This document shows positions 15,991-28,367 of a DNA stretch of 64,000 bases, one piece after another. The position numbers were made by a program, and so were the translations under genes. Source of the stretch: SZUA-309 sp965232595 (lineage in GTDB: Bacteria > Pseudomonadota > Gammaproteobacteria > Pseudomonadales > Azotimanducaceae). The notes below the pieces were generated by a model, which saw only the letters and a program-made list of their open reading frames with translations, made no database searches and had not been told where the DNA came from. Numbering within the stretch: the stretch's first letter is position 1; each line of letters begins with the position of its first letter. The stretch is from contig OZ246983.1 of the NCBI GenBank assembly GCA_965232595.1, positions 1,364,001 to 1,428,000 of the forward strand, read 5' to 3'.

Positions 15991-17892
15991 TCAGTGATCT
16001 TCGGCGGGACCTCCGATGGGGGACTCGGTATCACCGTCCTCACCGCCCGGAGCCTGAGTAGACGGCGGCGGCAGGTCGGCAGGATCCCGAGGCTTGGCCC
16101 CGGCCATGATGTCGTCGATCTGATCGCTGGAGATCGTTTCGAACTCCACCAGCGCGTCCGCCATCATGTGCAGCTTGTCTTCGTTCTCCGTCAGCAGCCG
16201 GGTTGCGGTGCCGTAACACTCATCGATGATCTTGCGCACTTCCTCGTCGATGGCCCGAGCCGTGTCGTCCGAGAACGCCTTCGGCTTGACGCCGCCGGAC
16301 ATCCCGAGGAACACCTCGCCGTCGTCATCGTCGTACATCACCGGCCCCATGCTGTCGGAGAGGCCCCAACGCGTCACCATGCTGCGCGCGAGGCCGGTAG
16401 CGCGCTCGATGTCGTTGGATGCACCGGTGGTCACGTACTCGGGACCGAGAATCATCTCCTCGGCGATCCGGCCGCCAAAGAGCGAGCAGATCTGGCTCTT
16501 TACGCTCTGCCGGGACAGGCTGTAGCGGTCTTCTTCGGGCAGGAACATGGTCACGCCCAGGGCTCTGCCGCGGGGAATGATCGTTACCTTATAGACCGGA
16601 TCATGATCCGGCACCAACCGTCCAACGATGGCGTGACCCGCCTCGTGGTAGGCGGTGTTGCGCTTTTCTTTTTCCGACATGACCATCGATTTGCGCTCGG
16701 CGCCCATCATGATCTTGTCCTTGGCTTTCTCGAACTCCTCCATCTCGACCAGCCGCTTGGTGGCCCGGGCAGCAAACAGCGCCGCCTCGTTCACCAGGTT
16801 GGCCAGGTCAGCACCGGAGAAGCCGGGCGTACCGCGAGCGATGATGGCCGGATCCACGTCGTCGGACAGCGGCACTTTGCGCATGTGCACCTTGAGGATC
16901 TGCTCGCGGCCGCGGATGTCTGGCAGGCCGACCACAACCTGGCGGTCGAATCGTCCCGGACGCAGCAGCGCCGGATCGAGCACGTCCGGTCGGTTGGTGG
17001 CGGCAATCACGATGATGCCGTCATTGGCCTCGAAGCCGTCCATCTCGACCAGCAGCTGGTTCAACGTCTGCTCGCGCTCGTCGTGGCCACCGCCGAGACC
17101 GGCGCCACGATGGCGACCAACCGCATCGATCTCGTCGATGAAGATGATGCAGGGGGCCTGCTTCTTCGCCTGCTCGAACATGTCCCGTACCCGTGATGCA
17201 CCCACACCGACGAACATCTCGACGAAGTCGGAGCCGGATATGGAGAAGAACGGCACCTTGGCCTCACCGGCGATGGCCTTCGCCAGCAGGGTCTTACCCG
17301 TTCCGGGCTGGCCCACCATCAGGATGCCTCGCGGGATGCGTCCGCCGAGGCGCTGAAACTTGCCCGGATCACGCAGGAACTCCACCAGCTCCTGCACGTC
17401 TTCTTTGGCTTCATCGACCCCTGCCACGTCGGCAAAGGTGGTTTTGATCTGATCTTCGGAGAGCAGGCGCGCTTTTGACTTGCCGAACGCCATGGGCCCA
17501 CCACGGCCGCTGCCACCTCCCTGCATCTGCCGCATGAACAGCATGAAGACGGCAATGATGATCAGGATCGGGAAGCTGGCGATCAGCAGCTGCGACCAGA
17601 TGCTGGGCTCATGAGGCAGCACGCCGTGCACTTCCACGTTGTGGTTATAAAGGTCGTCGAGCAGCTTGGGGTCTTCCACGTTGGGCTTGACCACCTGGAA
17701 CTCTTCCCCGTTACGCTTCTGGCCAACGATGAGTGGCCCGTCGAACTCCACCCGGGAGATCTGGTCCGTGCGGACCTGCTCGATGAAATCCGAGTAGCTG
17801 ACCGATAACGGTTCCTGCTTGACGTTGAAATTGTTGAAGACGGTCAGCAGTACCGCGGCGATGATCAGCCACAGCAGTAAGTTTTTTCCCAT
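15991..17892 (-). CDS. ftsH: ATP-dependent zinc metalloprotease FtsH
   Basis: A membrane-anchored AAA+ protease that degrades misfolded membrane proteins and regulators such as sigma-32 and LpxC. It has two membrane segments (about 2-21 and 98-120) around a periplasmic domain. The Walker A motif GQPGTGKT is at about 194-201, with the SRH region after it, and the zinc motif HEAGH at about 415-419. The ATG at 17892 gives MGKNLLLWLIIAA, aligned with E. coli; a TTG 9 bases earlier is possible. It precedes folP. rlmE lies 164 bases upstream. Confidence 0.98.
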   Translation of the reverse strand: MGKNLLLWLIIAAVLLTVFNNFNVKQEPLSVSYSDFIEQVRTDQISRVEFDGPLIVGQKRNGEEFQVVKPNVEDPKLLDDLYNHNVEVHGVLPHEPSIWSQLLIASFPILIIIAVFMLFMRQMQGGGSGRGGPMAFGKSKARLLSEDQIKTTFADVAGVDEAKEDVQELVEFLRDPGKFQRLGGRIPRGILMVGQPGTGKTLLAKAIAGEAKVPFFSISGSDFVEMFVGVGASRVRDMFEQAKKQAPCIIFIDEIDAVGRHRGAGLGGGHDEREQTLNQLLVEMDGFEANDGIIVIAATNRPDVLDPALLRPGRFDRQVVVGLPDIRGREQILKVHMRKVPLSDDVDPAIIARGTPGFSGADLANLVNEAALFAARATKRLVEMEEFEKAKDKIMMGAERKSMVMSEKEKRNTAYHEAGHAIVGRLVPDHDPVYKVTIIPRGRALGVTMFLPEEDRYSLSRQSVKSQICSLFGGRIAEEMILGPEYVTTGASNDIERATGLARSMVTRWGLSDSMGPVMYDDDDGEVFLGMSGGVKPKAFSDDTARAIDEEVRKIIDECYGTATRLLTENEDKLHMMADALVEFETISSDQIDDIMAGAKPRDPADLPPPSTQAPGGEDGDTESPIGGPAEDH

Positions 17893-18065
17893 ATCAGTCA
17901 AGGACTTATCCTCTTCTGCCCAATTCAGGCCCCGATCTAGGCAATGGGCCGGGCAGGTCAGTTTTGGTGGGCGGACGCCAAGCCTACACCACTTCCACGC
18001 GACTTTCTTTCAGGGAAGTTCTGCCTGATTCACATCGGCAACACATGAATCGGCAACAACTCCAT

Positions 18066-18713
18066 TCAGCCGCGCGGTCGGTATTTCTGGGCTACCGCGT
18101 ACATTTCCCGGGAATCCGGCCGGGAAGCTTCAGGTTTCACCTGTTTGAAGGCGTCGTACTTGCTGCGAATCCGCCGGATCCAGTCTTCTACACCTTCGCC
18201 CTGGAATATCTTGACCACAAGAGCGCCGCCAGGTTTCAACCATCTGTCCGCTGCGAGCTCCGCCAGCTCCACGAGCTCCATGGAACGGGCCTGATCCGCG
18301 GTGCGGATACCACTGATGTTGGGGGCCATATCAGACAAAACAAGGTCGAGGGGCCGGTTTTCGAGCAGTTCGTCTATTTTGTTGTCTACTTCCGGGTCGC
18401 CGAACAGCCCTTCGACCAGCACGGTCTCGGCAGCAATGGTCACCGGCCGATAGTCGACGGCAATGAGGAAGCCACCCGGCGCGATTTCCTCCTCCAGGTA
18501 ACAGGTCCAGCCGCCGGGCGCGGCACCGAGTTCCAGCACCCGCATGCCCGGCTTCAGCAGTCGAAACCGCTGGTTCAGCTGCTCGAGCTTGAAGTGCGCA
18601 CGGGAGGTCTTGCCCGTTTCCACCGCTTTTTTAGTGAACGGGTCTTTGCGCTGCCGGCTCAACCAGCGCTCGCTGGACTTGCTCCGGCCTTTTTTCCTGT
18701 TGCTGCCCGACAT
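18066..18713 (-). CDS. rlmE: 23S rRNA (uridine-2'-O) methyltransferase RlmE
   Basis: Methylates U2552 of 23S rRNA; heat-shock induced in E. coli. The SAM-binding motif is LELGAAPGGWT, the DxAPN motif is SDMAPNISG, and the catalytic lysine region GGALVVKIFQGEG is present. It has 215 residues from the ATG at 18713; ATGs at 18722 and 18725 are alternatives. The basic N-terminus (SNRKKGRSKSSERWL) is typical. Upstream of ftsH, and divergent from yhbY with about 100 bases for both promoters. Confidence 0.95.
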   Translation of the reverse strand: MSGSNRKKGRSKSSERWLSRQRKDPFTKKAVETGKTSRAHFKLEQLNQRFRLLKPGMRVLELGAAPGGWTCYLEEEIAPGGFLIAVDYRPVTIAAETVLVEGLFGDPEVDNKIDELLENRPLDLVLSDMAPNISGIRTADQARSMELVELAELAADRWLKPGGALVVKIFQGEGVEDWIRRIRSKYDAFKQVKPEASRPDSREMYAVAQKYRPRG

Positions 18714-18812
18714 AGGTCGCATCATACCCGAGCCCGCTTGCACCGCCGTGATCTGGCCCTACAATGCGCCCTCCCTTTCTGCCGCTGCCGAGCAGCACCC
18801 AAGGAGCCTCAA

Positions 18813-19118
18813 GTGGATAGCGCTGAGCGCAAAAACCTCCGCCGCATTGCCCATCATCTGCACCCGGTCGTCATGATTGGCGACGGCGGCGTTTCCGATG
18901 CCGTGATCGCCGAGACCAATCGGGCCCTGGACGATCACGAGCTGATCAAGGTGAAGGTGAACGCCCTGGATCGGGCGGATCGCGGCGAGATGATTACGGC
19001 CCTGGTCGAAGCCTGCGCGGCGGAAGCGGTGCAGACCATCGGCAAGGTCGTCGTGCTTTATCGGCAAAATCCCGAGGCTAACCCTGAGCTGTCCAACCTG
19101 AGCAGGGCGGGTCGCTAG
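18813..19118 (+). CDS. yhbY: Ribosome assembly RNA-binding protein YhbY (CRM domain)
   Basis: A 101-residue CRM-domain protein associated with pre-50S particles. The GxxG-like loop is MIGDGGVSDAV, and the body LIKVKVNALDRADR is typical of the family. The start is a GTG with a strong AAGGAG site (18801-18806) 6 bases before it; the longer open frame upstream has no support. It diverges from rlmE and converges on greA, with 27 bases between stops and only a weak hairpin there. Confidence 0.93.
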   Translation: MDSAERKNLRRIAHHLHPVVMIGDGGVSDAVIAETNRALDDHELIKVKVNALDRADRGEMITALVEACAAEAVQTIGKVVVLYRQNPEANPELSNLSRAGR

Positions 19119-19145
19119 GGGCAGAGCACCGTCTTCTGCCGCGGC

Positions 19146-19619
19146 TCAGATATGCTCCACCGAGTCGATCTCGTACTCGAGCTCGCCTGACGGCGTCTGC
19201 ACGACGGCCACATCCCCTTCGCTCTTGCCGACGATGCCGCGGGCAATGGGTGACATGATGGATATCTTGCCCGCTTTCAGGTCGGCCTCGTCCTCGCCGA
19301 CGATCTTGTAGCGGATCTCCTTGCCGCTGTCGGCATCGATCAGCGTCACCGTGGCGCCGAAAATCACCTTGCCGGACGGCTTGATCTTGCTGATGTCGAT
19401 CACCTGGGCGTCCGCCAGCTTGCTCTCGATCTCAGTGATCCGGCCTTCGTTGAAACCCTGCTGCTCACGGGCCGCGTGGTACTCGGCGTTCTCTTTCAGA
19501 TCGCCGTGCTCACGAGCCTCGGCAATGGCCTGCGTGATCTCCGGGCGCAGCACGGACTTCCTGTGCTGCAGCTCTTCACGCAGCGCGTCCGCGCCTTCCT
19601 GTGTCATGGGTATGGGCAT
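19146..19619 (-). CDS. greA: Transcription elongation factor GreA
   Basis: Rescues backtracked RNA polymerase by stimulating transcript cleavage. It has 157 residues: an N-terminal coiled-coil finger (about 1-75, with the acidic tip around EHGDLKENAEYH) and an FKBP-like C-terminal domain with VDADSGKEIRY-like and SPIARGIVGKSEGD blocks. It lies downstream of carB on the same strand, as in many proteobacteria. Confidence 0.97.
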   Translation of the reverse strand: MPIPMTQEGADALREELQHRKSVLRPEITQAIAEAREHGDLKENAEYHAAREQQGFNEGRITEIESKLADAQVIDISKIKPSGKVIFGATVTLIDADSGKEIRYKIVGEDEADLKAGKISIMSPIARGIVGKSEGDVAVVQTPSGELEYEIDSVEHI

Positions 19620-19691
19620 TCGGAGATTCTGCCTGGAAAAGGCGGCGCTGCCCAGCGCGCTCGCCGAGCGCGCTCCGGGAGCAGCCGGCTT

Positions 19692-22906
<3,215 letters not shown>

Positions 22907-22907
<1 letters not shown>

Positions 22908-24040
22908 CAGCTCTTTGCCTCCATCATCTGCACAAACTGATCGAACAGGTACTCGCAGTCCTGCGGGCCCGGGCTGGCTTCCGGGTGACCCTGGAAGCCG
23001 AAGGCGGGTCGGTCCGTTCGGCGCACGCCCTGCAGGGTGCCATCGAACAGGGAGACGTGGGTCGTCTCCAGGCAGTTGGGCAGGGACTCGGCATCTACCG
23101 CGAAGCCGTGGTTCTGGCTGGTGATGATCACCTGCTCGGAGCGCAGGTCTTTCACCGGGTGGTTCGCGCCGTGGTGGCCGTGCGGCATCTTCATGGTTCC
23201 GGCGCCGCTGGCCAGCGCCAGCAGCTGATGACCGAGGCAGATGCCGAAGATCGGCAGGTCGGTATCGAGCAGCGTGCGAATGGCATCGATGGCGTAGGCA
23301 CAGGGCTCCGGATCACCGGGCCCGTTCGACAGGAAGATTCCATCCGGCTTCAGCGCCAGCACGTCTTCCGCGGAAGTCTCGGCGGGCACCACCGTGATCC
23401 GGCAGCCTCGAGCTGCCAGCAGGCGCAGGATGTTGCGCTTGACGCCGAAGTCGTAGGCCACCACGTGGAACCGCTCGTCCGTGCGCTGGCCATAACCATC
23501 GGCCAGGTCCCAGACCGACTCGGTCCAGTCCGCCTGGTCTGCCCGGCTCACCACCTTCGCCAGATCCATGCCGGCAAGTCCCGGGAAGGCCTGAGCCGCC
23601 GCCAGCGCTTCCGCTTCGGTGGCGTCGCCAGCGATGATGCAACCAGCCAGCGCGCCTTTCTCACGGATCAACCGGGTCAGCCGGCGGGTGTCGACCTCGG
23701 CGATGGCCACCACGTTTTCGGAGAGAAGATACTCGGGCAGCGTCATGGACATGCGCCAGCTGCTGGCCAGGCGGGGCAGCTGCCGTATCACCAGGCCGCT
23801 GGCCCAGACCTGGTCTGACTCCACGTCTTCGGGATTGGCGCCGGTGTTGCCGATTTGGGGATAGGTGAGGGTGACGATCTGCCGGGCGTAAGAAGGATCG
23901 GTGAGGATCTCCTGGTAGCCGGTCATGGCGGTATTGAAAACCACCTCACCCACGGACTGACCCTCAATACCAATGGACGTCCCGTGAAACAGGCTGCCGT
24001 CCTCAAGGGCGAGTAACGCCGGTGTCAATGTCGTGCCCAA
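22907..24040 (-). CDS. carA: Carbamoyl-phosphate synthase small (glutaminase) subunit
   Basis: Hydrolyses glutamine and channels ammonia to CarB. It has 377 residues. The class I amidotransferase nucleophile cysteine is in GICLGHQLLALA (about residue 266), with the partner His/Glu in GFQGHPEASPGP. The start is a TTG, either at 24040 (MGTTLTPALLALEDG, GAGG very close) or at 24028 (LTPALLALEDG, closer in length to E. coli). An intrinsic terminator lies between this gene and dapB, so carA has its own promoter in about 24041-24112. Confidence 0.96.
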
Positions 24041-24112
24041 AACCTCGTTGAAACTTGCGCGGGCCCTTTTCTTCAGCCTCCCGCAGGGGCTGCGCGTAAA
24101 GGACTCGCCTGT

Positions 24113-24139
24113 AAAAAAGCGGAAGCGAATGCTCCCGCT
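24113..24139 (-). terminator. Intrinsic terminator between dapB and carA
   Basis: On the minus strand a 9-bp stem (AGCGGGAGC with GCTTCCGCT, one G:T pair) and an ATTC loop are followed by TTTTTTA. It is 50 bases past the dapB stop and about 75 bases before carA. It most simply ends dnaJ-dapB transcription, though a leader-attenuator role for carAB cannot be excluded. Confidence 0.75.
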
Positions 24140-24188
24140 GATCTGGGTCGCGTAGTCTACCGGAGAGCTTCAGTGAAGCCCAGGATTT

Positions 24189-24992
24189 TCAGTCGAATCC
24201 GAGCACAGCCTGCATATCGAACAGGCCCTGCGCCTTGCCTTCCAGAAACCTGGCCGCCCGTAGCGCGCCCTGGGCAAAGTTGGCCCGGCTCTGGGCCCGG
24301 TGGGTGATCTCGATCCGCTCCCCGGCACCGGCGTAGAGCACGGTGTGATCACCAACGATGTCGCCGCCGCGAACGGTGGCAAAGCCGATGGTGCCCGCCT
24401 CGCGCGGGCCGGTGGTGCCTTCGCGGCCGTAAATGGCGTCCTTCTCCAGATCGCGGCCCAGGGTGTCGGCCAGGATCTCGCCCATGCGCACGGCCGTTCC
24501 TGAAGGGGCATCAATCTTGTGCCGATGGTGGGCCTCGATCACCTCCACGTCGACATCGTCGCCGAGCACGGCAGCCGCGATCTCGATCAGCTTGAACACC
24601 ACGTTGACGCCGACGCTCATGTTCGGTGCTTTGAGTATGGCAATCTGCGCAGCCGCCGCCTCGATCGCGCCCTGGCCGGCCGCATCAAATCCGGTCGTAC
24701 CGATCACCAGTTTCTTCTCCGCCGCTACCAGGATCGGCAACAGCGCCAGCGTGGCGTCCGGAACAGAAAAGTCGATGAGCACATCGAAGCTGTCGGTGGC
24801 GGCCGCCACATCGGTCTGCACACCCACACCGATGGGGCCCAGACCGACCAGCTCACCGGCATCGACGCCGACCAGGCTGGAGTCGGCTCGCTCGAAGGCA
24901 GCTCCCAGCGTCAGGCCCTCGGCAGCATGGATCATCTCGATCAGCGTCTTGCCCATCCGGCCGCCGGCGCCGGTCACGGCCAGGCGCAGCAT
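24189..24992 (-). CDS. dapB: 4-hydroxy-tetrahydrodipicolinate reductase
   Basis: An NAD(P)H-dependent step of lysine/diaminopimelate synthesis. It has 267 residues. The dinucleotide-binding motif is GAGGRMGK (8-15), the catalytic/substrate loop is EAHHRHKIDAPSGTA, and PNMSVGVNV is present. The ATG overlaps the dnaJ stop by one base (TGATG), indicating coupled translation with the chaperone operon, an arrangement common in this group. Confidence 0.97.
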   Translation of the reverse strand: MLRLAVTGAGGRMGKTLIEMIHAAEGLTLGAAFERADSSLVGVDAGELVGLGPIGVGVQTDVAAATDSFDVLIDFSVPDATLALLPILVAAEKKLVIGTTGFDAAGQGAIEAAAAQIAILKAPNMSVGVNVVFKLIEIAAAVLGDDVDVEVIEAHHRHKIDAPSGTAVRMGEILADTLGRDLEKDAIYGREGTTGPREAGTIGFATVRGGDIVGDHTVLYAGAGERIEITHRAQSRANFAQGALRAARFLEGKAQGLFDMQAVLGFD

Positions 24993-26128
24993 CAGGAGGT
25001 TAGGCCGTCGAAGAAGTCTTTCACGCCCTGGAACCAGGACGTCTCCCGCGGCGAGTGCTTGGCGCCACCCTCACCGAGCGAGCTCTTCAGCTCACGCAGC
25101 AGCTTCTTCTGGGCATCGTTGAGGTTGACCGGCGTCTCCACGTTGATCTTGCAGAGCAGATCACCCACGCCGCCGCCGCGGACCGGCGTCACGCCCTTGC
25201 CACGGAGGCGGAAGATCTTGCCGGTCTGGGTTTCCGCCGGCACCTTGAGCTTCACCCGCCCGTCCAGGGTCGGCACCTCAAGCTCGCCGCCGAGCGCCGC
25301 ATCGACGAAGGAGACCGGCATCTCGCAGAACAGGTTCCGGCCGTCCCGGGTAAAGATCGGGTGCTCACGCACCTCAACCTGCACGTAGAGGTCACCCGGC
25401 GGGCCGCCGTTGAAGCCGGCTTCGCCCTCGCCGGAGAGCCTGATCCGATCGCCCGTATCAACACCCGGTGGAATTCGCACGGAGAGCTTTTTCCGCTTCT
25501 CCTGGCGGCCGCTGCCGCCACAGGTCGTGCACGGGTCGCTGATTACCTGACCGGCGCCGCGGCAACGGGGGCAGGTCTGCTGCAGCGAGAAAAAGCCCTG
25601 CGCCACCCGGATCTGCCCAGCGCCGCCGCAGTCCGGGCAGGTGCTGGCCGAGGTGCCCGGCTTGGCACCGGAGCCGTCGCAGACTTCGCAGGCGGCGAGC
25701 ACGGGCACGTCGATCTCGACGTTGTCACCGCTCACGGCCTGTTCCAGCGTCAGCTCGAGCCCGTAACGCAGATCCGCGCCGCGCTGCACCGAGCTGCGGC
25801 CGCGGCCACCGCCGGCGCCGCCGAAGATGTCGCCGAACACGTCGCTGAAGATGTCGGAGAAGCTGCCGCCGGCAAAGCCGTCACCCATGCCGCCCATCTG
25901 CGGGTCCACGCCGGCGTGGCCGAACTGGTCGTAGGCCTGACGCTTCTCGGCGTCGGAGAGGATCTCGTAGGCTTCGGTGGCTTCTTTGAACCGCTCTTCC
26001 GCAGCCGCGTCGTCCGGGTTGCGGTCCGGGTGGTTCTTCATGGCGAGTCGGCGATAGGCCTTCTTGATCTCGGCCTCTTCCGCACCGCGGCTGACGCCCA
26101 GAACCTCGTAGTAGTCTCGTTTAGCCAT
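24992..26128 (-). CDS. dnaJ: Chaperone protein DnaJ
   Basis: Hsp40 co-chaperone that stimulates DnaK ATPase. It has 378 residues: J domain with HPD at 33-35, a Gly/Phe-rich linker (about 75-115), and four CxxCxGxG zinc repeats (CEVCDGSG, CPDCGGAG, CPRCRGAG, CTTCGGSG) followed by the substrate-binding C-terminal domains. It follows dnaK after a 156-base spacer holding three hairpins, which may set the relative amounts of DnaK and DnaJ. Confidence 0.98.
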   Translation of the reverse strand: MAKRDYYEVLGVSRGAEEAEIKKAYRRLAMKNHPDRNPDDAAAEERFKEATEAYEILSDAEKRQAYDQFGHAGVDPQMGGMGDGFAGGSFSDIFSDVFGDIFGGAGGGRGRSSVQRGADLRYGLELTLEQAVSGDNVEIDVPVLAACEVCDGSGAKPGTSASTCPDCGGAGQIRVAQGFFSLQQTCPRCRGAGQVISDPCTTCGGSGRQEKRKKLSVRIPPGVDTGDRIRLSGEGEAGFNGGPPGDLYVQVEVREHPIFTRDGRNLFCEMPVSFVDAALGGELEVPTLDGRVKLKVPAETQTGKIFRLRGKGVTPVRGGGVGDLLCKINVETPVNLNDAQKKLLRELKSSLGEGGAKHSPRETSWFQGVKDFFDGLTS

Positions 26129-26193
26129 CCGTCGTCGACTCTCTTTCTGCTCCGCTCCGACCCCTCGCCCGAGCGCCCCTTCTTATACAGGAA

Positions 26194-26262
26194 GGGGGGT
26201 ATGACTACCCCCCGAATGTTTGCACGCTTCCTTCGCGTGCGGCGGCCGCCGCTGGCGGCCGC
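26194..26262. repeat. Three tandem hairpins between dnaK and dnaJ
   Basis: In order on the plus strand these are: an 8-bp stem GGGGGGTA/TACCCCCC (26194-26213), a 6-bp stem GCACGC/GCGTGC (26222-26240) and a 9-bp stem GCGGCCGCC/GGCGGCCGC (26242-26262). No T-runs follow, so they look like RNA stabilisers or processing sites rather than terminators in the dnaK-dnaJ message. Confidence 0.6.
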
Positions 26263-26284
26263 TCAGTTAGCGTTGGCGAGACGA

Positions 26285-28231
26285 TCAGTCCTTCTTCTCG
26301 TCGTCCTTCACTTCTTCGAACTCGGCATCTACCGCGTCCGCGTCCGCCCCGGAGGTCGCACCATCGCTGGCGCCGTCGGCACCCGGCGCGCCGTCCATGC
26401 CGGCCGCGGCTGCTTCCTCGGCGTACATCTTCTGCGCGAGGCTGGCCGATGCTTCGGACAGGGCCTGCATCTTCGCTTCGATGTCCGCCTTGTCGTCGCC
26501 CTTCAGCGCTTCTTCCAGCGCGCTGGCCGCACCTTCGATGGCCGTTTTCTCTTCTTCCGTGGCTTTGTCACCAGCATCGGTGACCGCCTTGCGGGCCGCG
26601 TGCACCAGACCGTCCGCCTGATTGCGCAGGTTCACCATCTCCTCGAACTTGGCGTCCTCTTCGGAGTGCGCTTCCGCATCGCGGACCATCTGATCGATCT
26701 CGTCCTCAGAGAGGCCGGAGGACGCCTTGATCACGATGGACTGCTCTTTGCCCGTGGCCTTGTCCTTGGCGGACACGTTCAGGATGCCGTTCGCATCGAT
26801 GTCGAAGGCAACCTCGATCTGCGGCATGCCGCGCGGCGCCGGCGGGATGTCAGCGAGGTCGAAGCGTCCCAGCGACTTGTTCTGCGCCGCCTGCTTACGC
26901 TCACCCTGCAGCACGTGAATGGTCACCGCGGTCTGATTATCGTCAGCCGTGGAGAACACCTGAGTCTTCTTGGTCGGGATGGTCGTGTTCTTCTCGATCA
27001 GCACGCTCATCACCTGGCCCAGGGTCTCGATGCCGAGGGACAGCGGCGTCACGTCGAGCAGCAGCACGTCCTTGACGTCACCGGAGAGCACGGCCGCCTG
27101 GATGGCAGCACCAACCGCTACCGCTTCGTCCGGGTTCACGTCCTTGCGCGCTTCTTTGCCGAAGAACTCTTTCACCTTCTCCTGCACCAGGGGCATGCGG
27201 GTCTGGCCACCGACCAGGATCACGTCGTCGATGTCGGAAGCCGTGAGGCCGGCATCTTCCATCGCGGTCTTGCAGGGCCCGATGGTCCGCTCCACCAGAT
27301 CTTCCACCAGCGACTCGAGCTTGGCCCGGGTCAGCTTCAGCACCAGGTGCTTCGGTCCGGACTGATCCGCCGTAATGTACGGCAGGTTGATCTCGGTCTG
27401 CTGGCTGTTGGAGAGCTCGATCTTCGCCTTCTCGGCCGCTTCCTTCAGACGCTGCAGCGCCAGCGGATCGTTGTGCAGATCCACGCCGTTGTCTTTCTTG
27501 AACTCGTCCGCGAGGTAGTCGATCACCCGCAGGTCGAAATCCTCACCGCCGAGGAAGGTATCACCGTTGGTAGAGAGCACTTCGAACTGGTGCTCGCCAT
27601 CGATCTCGGCGATCTCGATGATGGAGACGTCGAAGGTACCGCCGCCGAGGTCGTACACCACGATCTTGTGGTCGCCGCGCTGCTTGTCCATGCCGTAGGC
27701 GAGGGCAGCCGCGGTCGGCTCGTTGATGATCCGCTTGACGTCGAGGCCGGCAATCCGCCCGGCATCCTTGGTCGCCTGGCGCTGCGAGTCGTCGAAGTAG
27801 GCCGGCACGGTGATCACCGCTTCGGTCACCTCTTCACCGAGGTACTCCTCTGCCGTCTTCTTCATCTTCTTCAGCGTTTCCGCAGAGATCTGCGGCGGCG
27901 CCAGCTGCTCGCCCTTCACCTCGATCCAGGCGTCACCATTGGACGCCTCGGCGATTTTGTAGGGGACCATCTTGATGTCTTTCTGCACCACGTCCGAGGC
28001 GAACTTGCGGCCGATCAGCCGCTTCACGGCGAACAGCGTGTTGTCCGGATTGGTCACCGCCTGCCGCTTGGCGCTCTGGCCAACCAGGATCTCGCCGTCA
28101 TCCGTATAGGCGATGATGGAAGGCGTCGTCCGATCGCCCTCGGAGTTCTCGATGACCTTGGCGTCTTTGCCTTCCAGCACGGCCACACAGGAATTGGTGG
28201 TGCCGAGGTCGATGCCGATGACTTTACCCAT
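26285..28231 (-). CDS. dnaK: Chaperone protein DnaK (Hsp70)
   Basis: ATP-driven general chaperone. It has 648 residues: the nucleotide-binding domain begins IGIDLGTTNSC (5-15), with the phosphate-2 motif VYDLGGGTFDVS, linker and beta-sandwich substrate domain (DVTPLSLGIET), alpha-helical lid and the EEV-like acidic tail EFEEVKDDEKKD. A GGAG ribosome site precedes the ATG. A sigma-32-like promoter sits about 80-105 bases upstream, so it can be transcribed apart from grpE. Confidence 0.99.
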   Translation of the reverse strand: MGKVIGIDLGTTNSCVAVLEGKDAKVIENSEGDRTTPSIIAYTDDGEILVGQSAKRQAVTNPDNTLFAVKRLIGRKFASDVVQKDIKMVPYKIAEASNGDAWIEVKGEQLAPPQISAETLKKMKKTAEEYLGEEVTEAVITVPAYFDDSQRQATKDAGRIAGLDVKRIINEPTAAALAYGMDKQRGDHKIVVYDLGGGTFDVSIIEIAEIDGEHQFEVLSTNGDTFLGGEDFDLRVIDYLADEFKKDNGVDLHNDPLALQRLKEAAEKAKIELSNSQQTEINLPYITADQSGPKHLVLKLTRAKLESLVEDLVERTIGPCKTAMEDAGLTASDIDDVILVGGQTRMPLVQEKVKEFFGKEARKDVNPDEAVAVGAAIQAAVLSGDVKDVLLLDVTPLSLGIETLGQVMSVLIEKNTTIPTKKTQVFSTADDNQTAVTIHVLQGERKQAAQNKSLGRFDLADIPPAPRGMPQIEVAFDIDANGILNVSAKDKATGKEQSIVIKASSGLSEDEIDQMVRDAEAHSEEDAKFEEMVNLRNQADGLVHAARKAVTDAGDKATEEEKTAIEGAASALEEALKGDDKADIEAKMQALSEASASLAQKMYAEEAAAAGMDGAPGADGASDGATSGADADAVDAEFEEVKDDEKKD

Positions 28232-28309
28232 TACTAGTCTCCAAAATGTCCTTTCTTCTGCTGCCGGAACCTGATCTGGCCGGAAGCCTAAAACTGTCTA
28301 TGCCCCTCT

Positions 28310-28337
28310 ATATTTGGGCATCTGGCTGGGATTCAAC
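28310..28337 (-). promoter_or_regulatory. Candidate sigma-32 heat-shock promoter for dnaK
   Basis: On the minus strand GTTGAA (28332-28337), a 13-base spacer and CCCAAATAT (28310-28318) resemble the RpoH consensus CTTGAA-N13-17-CCCCATNT. It lies in the 136-base grpE-dnaK gap. Confidence 0.5.
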
Positions 28338-28367
28338 TCCTCGAGAGGCTCCCATTTTCGCGCAGCA

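Noticed and set aside
19654..19674. 10-bp inverted repeat AGCGCGCTCG/CGAGCGCGCT between carB and greA
   Set aside because: It has no T-run on either strand and lies within an operon, so it is not called a terminator; it may be chance in a CG-rich spacer.
25055..28237. A 1,060-codon plus-strand frame antisense to dnaJ and dnaK
   Set aside because: Long antisense frames opposite dnaK are a known artefact of codon use in this gene. No ribosome site or motif supports it.
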